NCBI GenBank assembly: GCA_964651325.1
Contig: CAZYXP010000136.1
Coordinates: 1 to 10,516 of the forward strand
Length of the DNA: 10,516 nucleotides
Direction: 5' to 3'
Source: JADFOB01 sp964651325
GTDB lineage: Bacteria; Planctomycetota; Phycisphaerae; UBA1845
This document shows positions 1-8,078 of the stretch, piece by piece. How positions within the stretch are numbered: the stretch's first letter is position 1; each line of letters opens with the position of its first letter. Under the pieces are notes generated by a model. It was not told the origin of the DNA. It searched no databases and worked only from the letters and a program-made list of their open reading frames with translations. The position numbers and the translations under genes were made by a program.

Positions 1-122
1 ATCAGCGCGACACAGATGGCGACCACGACTCTGGCCGAGATACGTTCGACCACCTCGCGGTCACCGGCTGCGATCGTGCCGTAGAAATCGATGAACACGG
101 CGTCAATTTGTGGCTTACTCAT
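1..122 (-). CDS. HAD-superfamily hydrolase, N-terminal fragment
   Basis: Only the first 40 codons are inside the window; the gene runs off the left edge. The product begins MSKPQIDAVFIDFYGTIAAG, a hydrophobic strand followed by an Asp-x-x-Gly-Thr motif (D12, G15, T16), which is motif I of the haloacid dehalogenase superfamily. D12 would be the nucleophile that forms the aspartyl intermediate. The residue two after it, usually Asp in phosphatases, is Tyr14, as in the DAYGT motif of 2-haloacid dehalogenases and some uncharacterised HAD proteins. A GAGGT sequence lies about 11 nt upstream of the ATG, a little far for a ribosome site. The gene is divergent from aspS across a 189-bp gap. Substrate cannot be told from this fragment. 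Confidence 0.72.
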   Translation of the reverse strand, partial: MSKPQIDAVFIDFYGTIAAGDREVVERISARVVVAICVAL

Positions 123-234
123 AGGGCGTCTAGACCTCGGAATGTCAACAAAGACAAATGGAGCTTAGAAACGATAGTGCCCTTTTAACCTTCCGGCGGC
201 AGCGAGCCAAGCCGAGGGGTGGGTCGTGGGTCAA

Positions 235-263
235 TTGCTTTTAACACGTTTAGCCCCTACAAG
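235..263 (+). promoter_or_regulatory. Possible sigma70-like promoter of aspS
   Basis: TTGCTT (235-240) and TACAAG (258-263) are separated by 17 bp, with the aspS start 49 bp downstream of the second box. The match to TTGACA/TATAAT is partial, and the divergent gap of 189 bp offers other weak candidates. This is a guess from spacing and position only. Confidence 0.25.
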
Positions 264-299
264 ACGGGCTGTGCGCATAGATGACTGCCTCTTAGCTTT

Positions 300-304
300 A
301 GGAG
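300..304 (+). promoter_or_regulatory. Ribosome binding site deciding the TTG start of aspS
   Basis: AGGAG lies 7 nt before the TTG at 312. No in-frame ATG or GTG nearby has such a site, and the encoded N-terminus fits the usual start of bacterial AspRS, so the TTG is preferred. Confidence 0.75.
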
Positions 305-311
305 TTACCCC

Positions 312-2105
<1,794 letters not shown>

Positions 2106-2215
2106 GCGCGTAGGGGAAGAAGAAGCGGCAGCGACGCGACAGGCCGCCTCCGAGCCCCGCCTATGGGTCTTTCCCGCGAAACGGGCTCGCGATCGGTGGG
2201 AGGGAGTTCGCGAAG

Positions 2216-2533
2216 ATGCAATCCAAATCAATCACGAGCGGCCTGTTCGCGGCGTGCGCACATCTGCTTGGCGGCGGGGTGTCAGCTTCGGGCCAATCCA
2301 TCGTAACCGAAATCATGGACGCGAGCGGCGACGGATTTGTCGAGCTCAAGGAATTCGCCCAGATGTCGTGGTGCCTGACCGGCCCGGACTCCGCGCCTGG
2401 CAACCGCGGTGAAGAGCCGAACGAGCCGATCGTCTCCCACCCCGGCTGCGCAATCCAAGACCTCGACGCCGACGGCGACATTGATCTTCTCGACCTCGCC
2501 CTATTCGCAAACGACTTTACCGGCGCCCCGTAG
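2216..2533 (+). CDS. Small secreted protein with two EF-hand (dockerin-like) loops
   Basis: The 105-residue product starts with a probable signal peptide (about 1-26, ending near SASG). It then has a canonical EF-hand loop at 35-46 (D35, S37, D39, G40, E46) and a second, dockerin-style loop at 82-93 (D82, D84, D86, G87, D90, D93). Cys53 and Cys78 lie between the loops and could form a disulfide. Nothing else is present, so it is essentially an exported calcium-binding module without a catalytic partner. GGAGGGAG lies about 10 nt before the ATG. The gene is 110 bp downstream of aspS on the same strand. Its C-terminal half resembles the C-terminus of the 573-residue protein that follows. It could be a genuine mini-protein, a scaffold or adaptor module, or the remnant of a larger gene. 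Function is unknown. Confidence 0.75.
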   Translation: MQSKSITSGLFAACAHLLGGGVSASGQSIVTEIMDASGDGFVELKEFAQMSWCLTGPDSAPGNRGEEPNEPIVSHPGCAIQDLDADGDIDLLDLALFANDFTGAP

Positions 2534-2544
2534 CCGAATTCCCA

Positions 2545-2567
2545 TTGCCGCGCTCAGCGCGCGGCAA
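2545..2567 (+). terminator. Stem-loop after the small EF-hand gene, possible terminator
   Basis: A perfect 9-bp inverted repeat (TTGCCGCGC / GCGCGGCAA) encloses a 5-nt loop, TCAGC, 11 nt after the stop codon. No T-run follows, so it is not a textbook intrinsic terminator; it could stop or stabilise the transcript. Confidence 0.45.
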
Positions 2568-2581
2568 CAACACGCCCCAGC

Positions 2582-2622
2582 GTGGATCATCGTCTCCACC
2601 ACGTCTGATGGACTTGGGCCGC
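2582..2622 (+). repeat. Intergenic direct repeat, copy 1
   Basis: This 41-bp segment lies 48 nt after the stop of the small EF-hand gene. It matches 4493-4533 at 34 of 41 positions without gaps, including an identical 14-mer (GTGGATCATCGTCT) and an identical TGGGCCGC end. Similarity extends a few bases upstream (CGCCCC, then a short gap). The centre (GTCTGATGGAC) can form a weak hairpin corresponding to the better one in copy 2. The sequence is not coding in any recognised gene. Confidence 0.7.
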
Positions 2623-2675
2623 AGGGACCATTCCAGGCGGTCTGGAGCAAGATATTTCTTACTCGTGACAGGCCA

Positions 2676-2704
2676 TTGTCCTGGTCGTGTGAAAACGGTA
2701 TATT
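2676..2704 (+). promoter_or_regulatory. Sigma70-like promoter of the 573-residue secreted protein gene
   Basis: TTGTCC (2676-2681; 4 of 6 consensus) and TATATT (2699-2704; 5 of 6) are separated by exactly 17 bp. Transcription would start near 2711, giving a leader of about 30 nt before the ATG at 2741. The gene thus probably has its own transcription unit rather than relying on read-through from aspS. Confidence 0.6.
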
Positions 2705-2740
2705 GAAGGCCACTGGTTTCTATTGGCGGGGAGTATCGCC

Positions 2741-4462
2741 ATGAAAATGCATCCACATCGCGGGCGTGCCACGTTGATTCTGATAGCTGTCATGGGGTGG
2801 CTTTGTTCGGTTGCGGGCGCCGTGACGTACGACGACTTCCCCCCAGAGCTGCAACTGATACTCGATGAACGCATCGCCGAGCTTAATGCCAAAGGAGGGA
2901 TATGCAGCGCCGGGCGCGTGGTCTTCGGCGACGGGGTTCCTATCTCTAGTGCCGAGGACGCTCAGGTCAATTTGCACCACGGGATTGATGCACCCCATCG
3001 CATGTATGCGGACGGATGGTTCATCATGCATAGGACGTACTCCTCGTTTTACGCGGGCGAAAACCGTGGCTTCGTCGTGCGCGCGTTTGGCTATGACCCG
3101 ATCGATGCCGAGCTAACGGTATTGGATGGCCAGATTACCTATTTGGACTTCGTGCTGTCTCCCACGCCGATCGACCTGCTGGCATCGGTCGAAGGCATCG
3201 TGACCGACGAGAATGATCTACCGTTTCCCGGCGCCCCAGTCGTTATCAACTTCCCCTTTTCCAACTTTGGCGGTAGCAGTACAAACGGGTACTCCTATCC
3301 ACGCATGGAGACCGTTTCCGCGTCGAACGGCGAATACGCCTTCCAGGGATTATCCACTACGGCGCACTGGTTGATCTCCAGTGCGCCTGATTACGCGTTT
3401 CATCTCGCGGTCTTTACGCCGCCGCCAGGCGGCATCGCAATCGAGAACCGACGTCTCTACCCGAAACGCAGAATCACACTCACGTATGTGCATCAAACCG
3501 ATGGGTCACGCAGCTTTGCCGGAGGTGCTCTGCAGACTGGTACGATAAACTGGCTGGTAGGCAGCGGCGGCGTCGACTTTTCCGAAGGGGTGGTGGAAGG
3601 ATATGAGCAGAACGATTTGCGCGACCTTGAAATGCGGCAGGATCAAGATGTGCTTATGTTCCGCATCTTCTATTCCACCGGGCACAACGGCTTCTATGAC
3701 GCTGGAGCGATCGACTTCGATGGGTTACTGGAAGCGGCCGAGAGCGGCTATTCGGTTTCCCCCCGCCCCTGCCTTGTCGGCCACGTTTACGTGGTACGCA
3801 CTTACGAAGAGGACCAATATGTCAAGCTATTGGTGATGACCGACGAGTCGTCGTTTCGGACCGTCACGGCAGGGAACCCGGCTCCGATCGTCTTTGCGGG
3901 ATACGGATTGACTGTCGACTTCAGCTTTGTCAGCGGCGCGTCGCAACTGTTCGTTGAAAAGCATTTCGCCCCGCCGCCCGTGGTCGGCGACGACGCACTG
4001 CCTTTCTATCTTGAATTGACTGGAATGGCTGGAGCGACGTTCTTGGCGGATTTGACGCTCACTTATGATGAGTCCGACGTGATCGACCGGCGTTTGGTGG
4101 AGGAGAATCTGACGCTTTTGAGGTCTCTGGATGGCGGCTTCACCTGGTTCGAGCTCGAAACGACGCTTGATACTCAGGCCGACACGTTGACCACCGAAGG
4201 ACTGGCGACCTTCGGCTGGCTTGCGATCGCGGACTTGAGCGAGCGCCAGCCGGGCGACATGGATCGAGACGCAGACATCGACCTGGAAGACATGCGCCTC
4301 TTCCAAATCTGTTATACGGGATCGGCGGCCGCACAGGCCGACCCGGCCTGCGTCGCCGGCATGCTCGACGCTGACGGTGATATCGATCTGGCCGATTTCG
4401 GCCTCTTTTCCGGTTGTATGGCGGGTCCGGATGCGCTTGCTGATCCGGTTTGCGCGGATTGA
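2741..4462 (+). CDS. Secreted protein with carboxypeptidase-regulatory-like domains and C-terminal EF-hand pair
   Basis: The 573-residue product begins with a basic stretch and hydrophobic core (about 1-28), a Sec signal peptide likely cut after VAGA. A region around 47-145 and a second at about 149-225 (SVEGIVTDENDLPFPGAPVV, later NGEYAFQGL) look like carboxypeptidase-regulatory beta-sandwich domains. A long beta-rich middle follows, including a SLDGGFTWFELETTLD stretch typical of extracellular beta proteins. The C-terminus has two dockerin-like loops: 506-517 (D506, D508, D510, D514, D517; Gly replaced by Ala) and 541-552 (Met at position 1, then D543, D545, G546, D549, D552). No catalytic motif was seen. 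The ATG at 2741 is chosen because GGGGAG lies 7 nt upstream and the signal peptide starts there; an in-frame TTG at 2723 is less likely. Probably cell-surface or extracellular; role unknown. Confidence 0.85.
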   Translation: MKMHPHRGRATLILIAVMGWLCSVAGAVTYDDFPPELQLILDERIAELNAKGGICSAGRVVFGDGVPISSAEDAQVNLHHGIDAPHRMYADGWFIMHRTYSSFYAGENRGFVVRAFGYDPIDAELTVLDGQITYLDFVLSPTPIDLLASVEGIVTDENDLPFPGAPVVINFPFSNFGGSSTNGYSYPRMETVSASNGEYAFQGLSTTAHWLISSAPDYAFHLAVFTPPPGGIAIENRRLYPKRRITLTYVHQTDGSRSFAGGALQTGTINWLVGSGGVDFSEGVVEGYEQNDLRDLEMRQDQDVLMFRIFYSTGHNGFYDAGAIDFDGLLEAAESGYSVSPRPCLVGHVYVVRTYEEDQYVKLLVMTDESSFRTVTAGNPAPIVFAGYGLTVDFSFVSGASQLFVEKHFAPPPVVGDDALPFYLELTGMAGATFLADLTLTYDESDVIDRRLVEENLTLLRSLDGGFTWFELETTLDTQADTLTTEGLATFGWLAIADLSERQPGDMDRDADIDLEDMRLFQICYTGSAAAQADPACVAGMLDADGDIDLADFGLFSGCMAGPDALADPVCAD

Positions 4463-4492
4463 AGCGACCCGATCCGATGCCGGGCGCCCCTT

Positions 4493-4533
4493 GTGGATCA
4501 TCGTCTTCCCTATGTCCGAAGGACATGGGCCGC
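4493..4533 (+). repeat. Intergenic direct repeat, copy 2
   Basis: This is the second copy of the 41-bp element, 30 nt after the stop of the 573-residue protein gene and in the same orientation as copy 1. Its centre, ATGTCC-GAA-GGACAT (4512-4526), is a perfect 6-bp stem with a 3-nt loop. The two copies thus sit at the same place, just downstream of the two EF-hand genes, and bracket the larger one. Confidence 0.7.
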
Positions 4534-4581
4534 CCCCTCATATGGGCTACGCCGCTTGTGGCATGCGTCTGCCTGACGGCT

Positions 4582-4598
4582 GATAGCTGATTGCTATC
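4582..4598. terminator. Small stem-loop in the convergent intergenic gap
   Basis: GATAGC-TGATT-GCTATC forms a 6-bp stem with a 5-nt loop between the converging genes that end at 4462 (+) and 4611 (-). No clear T-run follows on either strand, so a role as bidirectional terminator is suggested only by position. Confidence 0.3.
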
Positions 4599-4610
4599 CT
4601 CCCCTCCTCG

Positions 4611-5855
4611 TCACCCCCCTACGGGCAGCGTTAGCACGGGCGCGGCGGATTTTACGTCTCCGGCTTGCAGGGAGGCGAGCTGATGGAGCAAGGCAAAGGT
4701 CGATTTCGAGCTTTGGTCGTCGTCGGCGATGTAGAACCATGATCCGCGGTAGCGCACCGCGACGGCGGCCCCGAGCGGTCGGCTTGGGCTGTGGTGAACG
4801 ATGAAAATGTCGTTGAGCAGCGAGCCCCAATCGAACGGATGGCCGCGGTCGTCTACCGTATCGGTTACCCGGCCGGCCGCGATGTGCTCCGGCGGCACCT
4901 GAACCGCGTTGCAGAGGTAGTACAAGACGCCCAAGACCGATCGTGTATCTACGGAAATGTCGTTCAGACGCTCGTTGGATTGCGTCGGATCGTAGTCGCC
5001 GACCAGCATATCACGCAGATCGTACGCCGTGCGGTTCTCGTCGAGGTGCAGCAGGTCGCGTAGTTGGGCCGTCTCGGCAGAGTCGCCGGCCGGTTGAGCA
5101 AAACGCATGATCAGCGCACGCTCGTGCTTGACCAGGACCGCCATGCCATCGGGGTCGACCGCGCGAAACTCCGTGCCCAGTTTGGCCGCGGCCAGGGCGT
5201 CACCGCCGCTTATTTTTTCGGGCTTCATCGGGCTGCCGATGGTTTCGACACGATCTCCATATTCGAATTCCAGGAGGTGATTCCGGGCGAGTTCTTGCAT
5301 CAGATCGACGGCCGCGAGGAACTTCTTGAATCGCGGCGACCGAGCCGGTGTCGGCCCGGAAGCCAACGGCGCGTTCTTTAGGCCATTCATCCGCTCCACG
5401 GCGAGCCGGAGCACGCGATCGCTTCGCCAGCCTGATTCCGTAAGTAAAGCGATACTTGCCACGTCGATCGAACTGAGCATGCGTTTGAGGAAATCTTCGC
5501 CGCCGAGAATGGTGTAGGTGATCGTCGGGCGCTCCGCATAGCCGAGACTACCGGATAGGCCGAGCTGGCCGGGATTCATCGCCCCGCCTTGCCCGACGTT
5601 TTCCCTCAAGGTGCCGCTGATGTCGCCGGAGGAATCGAAGACGAACTGGGTCGAAATACTGGTGACATCCAGCCACACCGGCGTGTCGCGATACCGCAGC
5701 CGCACAAGGTTGAGCAGCATTTGCTCATCGTTGATCTTGCGCACGGCGTCGCCGTAGGCCGCATGACCGATTCTCAGCGCCGTCGGGCCGAGCTGGCAAC
5801 CGGTTGCCGCGCAAACAAGCGCGACCAGACTTAGGGACAGTGCAATGCGTTTCAT
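4611..5855 (-). CDS. Conserved lipoprotein of unknown function
   Basis: The 414-residue product starts MKRIALSLSLVALVCAATGC, a short lipoprotein signal peptide with Cys20 as the likely lipidation site (lipobox ATGC, with Ala rather than Leu at -3). After it comes a conserved-looking segment with DEQMLLNLVRLRYRDTP (43-59) and TSISTQFVFDSSG. I associate this pattern with a family of uncharacterised bacterial envelope lipoproteins, without a known function. No enzymatic motif was seen. The start at 5855 is preferred because the signal peptide begins there; an upstream in-frame ATG at 5918 would add 21 residues and bury it. The gene follows the ferredoxin gene by 71 bp on the same strand and may be co-transcribed. 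It converges with the EF-hand gene on the other side. Confidence 0.82.
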   Translation of the reverse strand: MKRIALSLSLVALVCAATGCQLGPTALRIGHAAYGDAVRKINDEQMLLNLVRLRYRDTPVWLDVTSISTQFVFDSSGDISGTLRENVGQGGAMNPGQLGLSGSLGYAERPTITYTILGGEDFLKRMLSSIDVASIALLTESGWRSDRVLRLAVERMNGLKNAPLASGPTPARSPRFKKFLAAVDLMQELARNHLLEFEYGDRVETIGSPMKPEKISGGDALAAAKLGTEFRAVDPDGMAVLVKHERALIMRFAQPAGDSAETAQLRDLLHLDENRTAYDLRDMLVGDYDPTQSNERLNDISVDTRSVLGVLYYLCNAVQVPPEHIAAGRVTDTVDDRGHPFDWGSLLNDIFIVHHSPSRPLGAAVAVRYRGSWFYIADDDQSSKSTFALLHQLASLQAGDVKSAAPVLTLPVGG

Positions 5856-5926
5856 GGGTGATTCCAAGAATGACGAGGCGAGCAACCTTTGCATGAGGGG
5901 CAAGGCGAGCCGAGCCATCTAAGGTT

Positions 5927-6205
5927 TTACGACTCCAACATAGCCGCGAGTGCGGGCTCTTTGATGACTTGATCGGTGGGCACCATGGTGATGACGTCCC
6001 ACGGGCAGACCTGCGCGCAGAGCTTGCAGCCGATGCAAACGGGAAGATCGATCGTGCACACGCCCATGGCGTAGCCGGGATGCCCTGGGTCGGCGATCTT
6101 GTCGATGCAATCCACCGGGCAGACCGTCACGCACGCATCGCAGCCGGTGCACAAATCCTCATCGAGGATGGCGAGCTGCTTTGGAAGTCGTTTTTTCTTG
6201 GCCAT
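5927..6205 (-). CDS. 2[4Fe-4S] ferredoxin
   Basis: The 92-residue protein carries two complete iron-sulfur motifs: C19-x2-C22-x2-C25-x3-C29-P and C57-x2-C60-x2-C63-x3-C67-P. Each motif supplies three ligands to one cubane cluster and the fourth to the other. It is a small soluble cytoplasmic electron carrier. A 27-residue insert separates the motifs, longer than in clostridial ferredoxins, and includes extra cysteines (C33, C50). The basic N-terminus MAKKKRLPKQL precedes the fold. The redox partner cannot be told: no oxidoreductase lies nearby, and the neighbours are a lipoprotein (downstream) and an isochorismatase-fold protein (upstream). No strong Shine-Dalgarno sequence precedes the ATG, and a small hairpin lies in the leader. 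Confidence 0.95.
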   Translation of the reverse strand: MAKKKRLPKQLAILDEDLCTGCDACVTVCPVDCIDKIADPGHPGYAMGVCTIDLPVCIGCKLCAQVCPWDVITMVPTDQVIKEPALAAMLES

Positions 6206-6227
6206 GTGTTTGCCGCGCCGGAACTCT

Positions 6228-6243
6228 GCGTTTCGGAAAACGC
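6228..6243 (-). other. Hairpin in the ferredoxin leader
   Basis: GCGTTT-CGGA-AAACGC (plus strand) is a perfect 6-bp stem with a 4-nt loop, beginning 22 nt before the ferredoxin start codon. It could affect translation or be chance; nothing else supports a regulatory role. Confidence 0.3.
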
Positions 6244-6310
6244 CGACTAGAAACTGACGCTGCGGTATGCAGGAAGGCGTTTCGCCACTGAACCCGCTAG
6301 TCGTCGATCA

Positions 6311-7120
6311 TCAATGCCCGTGATCGCGGCGGATTCTACCTTCGATGCGCGTGTTTGACAAACCGGGGCCGCTCTTAGGTTTGCGGGGGCAATGCTTCAG
6401 CCGATCGAGGTCGGTGTCCCGCATTGGATCGTGGCGAAGAATGCCGTTGCCGTTGGCTCGCTCTGGTCGCTTGTGGAGGATCTCGTTACCTGCAGGCATT
6501 CTCTCAAGCAGCTCATCTAGGCTGACCACGTTTACCCCCTTCGCTTGAAGCACGCGAAACGAAAGGTCGGCGGCGACTTGATCCCAATAGCCGCATGCGT
6601 CTCGCACGACGGTAATTGGTTTTTCTCGCGCGACGAACCCTAGCGCAACGGACCGGATCGCCTCTTCCGCCACATTGCCAAAAAGCAGGAACTCCCCTAC
6701 CGGAAGTTGTGATAGAAAGCGATCCGCTTTGGGATTGGCGAGAAGATCCTCGCCCCGCTGCCGAAAGATCACCTGTTGGAATGAGCGAAAAAGGTCTAAC
6801 GGTGCAGACAGCGTGTTATCGACTTGAACCGACATGCGTTTGGAAAGCATGGTGAAACTTAGTTTGTCCTGGCCGATCGTACCATCGACACAGTGCTTGC
6901 TCTTGCCCCCCTTGGGGAGCTCGCATTGACGGTGCGAATCTACAGACGAGACCATCGGCGTTCTGGACGCCAGCGCCCATGCGACGATTCTCTCCAGTTT
7001 CGGCATAAGCGCTTCCAAATTGGTGACGCAGCAGGCACCGTCGTCCGCGCAGAAGTCAAACTGGGTATTCAAGTCGATGGCAACACATGGATAGGCGTTG
7101 CCGTTGTTCACTCCGGGCAT
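6311..7120 (-). CDS. Isochorismatase/nicotinamidase-fold protein lacking catalytic Lys and Cys
   Basis: The 269-residue product has the layout of the cysteine hydrolase (isochorismatase/nicotinamidase) superfamily. The first strand ends in AIDLNTQFDF (catalytic Asp16), followed by SSVDSHR (D61 and H63, like the nicotinamidase metal site) and the nicotinamidase-like KHCVDGTIG (76-83). After that come VIFRQRGEDLLANPKADRFL, where the active-site Lys is expected but Arg120 stands, and FGNVAEEAIRSVALGF, where the nucleophile Cys aligns with Ala154. A basic tail of about 55 residues follows. The enzyme is therefore probably inactive as an amidohydrolase, or uses other chemistry: isochorismatases such as EntB and PhzD also do without the Cys. 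The ATG at 7120 has GAGGGGGAA 6 nt upstream and fits the domain start; an in-frame ATG at 7243 would add 41 residues of unclear nature. Confidence 0.82.
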   Translation of the reverse strand: MPGVNNGNAYPCVAIDLNTQFDFCADDGACCVTNLEALMPKLERIVAWALASRTPMVSSVDSHRQCELPKGGKSKHCVDGTIGQDKLSFTMLSKRMSVQVDNTLSAPLDLFRSFQQVIFRQRGEDLLANPKADRFLSQLPVGEFLLFGNVAEEAIRSVALGFVAREKPITVVRDACGYWDQVAADLSFRVLQAKGVNVVSLDELLERMPAGNEILHKRPERANGNGILRHDPMRDTDLDRLKHCPRKPKSGPGLSNTRIEGRIRRDHGH

Positions 7121-7126
7121 CGCAAC

Positions 7127-7135
7127 TTCCCCCTC
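7127..7135 (-). promoter_or_regulatory. Ribosome binding site supporting the start at 7120
   Basis: GAGGGGGAA on the minus strand lies 6 nt before the ATG at 7120. It is the reason for choosing this start over the upstream in-frame ATG at 7243. Confidence 0.6.
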
Positions 7136-8065
7136 GGCTTCAGATCTGTCGCATATCAGCGGCGGAATTCCACCCTCAATGTGGCCGCTGCGCGTAAATG
7201 TGTGGTCAGCCCCCAAGACGGCGAGATGCTTCCTTCCAACCATCGACCACCCCGCGGATCGCCAAGGCGAAATCCGCCTGTGCTTCGGTACGCCTCACAA
7301 GACAGATGGCAAGGGCAAACTTGATTGCCAGAATGCGACGCCCCGCGAATGGGGGACGCCACGGCTACCGATGCCGTCCATCACATGAGGATTGTCGAAA
7401 CACGTAAGTAGTTTAGTCACCCTACCGTAAGGAGGCGAGCCCGGATCAAGAAATACTTTAGTTTCTTTTGCAGTAAGTGGTTACGGGCATGAACGCCTGT
7501 GAGATGTTTGCGGCGATGCGCCAAAGGCCTGCTTTGGAGTTCGTCAGAGATGAAGAGCGATGGCTGACAGGAATGCGAACAAGTGGCAGTCTGAGTCCTA
7601 AAGCCGGAGTGTAGCCCATCTCACGGCCGGCCGCTCCCATGGATTTGCAGAGATTCCGGGCGGAACAGGTTTCGGGACGGCCAACCCTGGCTCGCCGAGC
7701 GGACTCGGAATCACCCATCAACGAATTCCGCGGCCGGCTCTCAATCCGCGCGCTGGCGTTCACGGTGCGCGGCCAACACCGTGCCCGCGGTCCGCGCCGC
7801 GATGTTATGGGCGTCCCCGGGAATCGAGTCGCGCCTGCGGAATCTGCGCGGCAGCCCGGCAAAGGTTGCTCGTTTGCGAGGTGTCGCCGGCATTCGATTT
7901 GGGTCGATATCACAAGTGATTTTCGGACATTCAGAGCTGTAGTTGGTAACTGTTTTGGTTGTGAACCGATGCCGATGACACCGGAATTGGAGAGCCATTG
8001 TGTTTGAGCGAAGCGCGTTTCAAACAGTCGCGCCCCGTCCAATGGCCACGTTCAGTTTCTTCAAA
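7136..8065. other. Gene-poor intergenic stretch of about 0.9 kb between divergent genes
   Basis: No gene can be supported here. Open frames exist on both strands (for example 7458-8042 minus and 7639-8007 plus), but their products are Arg/Ser-rich and of no recognised family, and I saw no convincing ribosome site for them. Perfect stem-loops are present: AAGAAA/TTTCTT at 7448-7467, CCAAAG/CTTTGG at 7521-7537 and CACGGTG/CACCGTG at 7761-7783. The stretch must hold the promoters of the divergent genes at 7120 (-) and 8079 (+), but no clear -35/-10 pair was found. It could be a decayed gene, an unrecognised structured RNA or plain spacer. Confidence 0.5.
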
Positions 8066-8071
8066 GAGGTG
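8066..8071 (+). promoter_or_regulatory. Ribosome binding site deciding a TTG start
   Basis: GAGGTG lies 7 nt before the TTG at 8079, which begins directly at the lipoprotein signal peptide. A longer reading from 7998 would put 27 polar residues in front of it. Confidence 0.7.
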
Positions 8072-8078
8072 TAGTCCA

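Noticed and set aside
3827..4501. Minus-strand 224-codon frame opposite the secreted protein gene
   Set aside because: It is antisense to the EF-hand protein, whose signal peptide, ribosome site and calcium loops support the plus strand.
2582..4533. Integron-like cassette, with the two repeats as attC-type sites
   Set aside because: The repeats lack the paired R/L box layout of attC and no integron integrase is in the window; the recombinase at 10458 is too partial and too distant to link.
5856..5918. Upstream ATG extension of the lipoprotein gene at 5918
   Set aside because: It would put 21 residues before a clear lipoprotein signal peptide, which is unlikely for an exported protein.
7250..7460. 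Possible tRNA gene
   Set aside because: I looked for a T-loop GGTTCGAATC-like motif and acceptor pairing and found neither here nor elsewhere in the window.
7458..8042. Minus-strand open frame of 194 codons
   Set aside because: The product is rich in Arg and Ser, has no recognisable motif or signal peptide, and no good ribosome site. Long open frames on several strands are common in GC-rich noncoding DNA.
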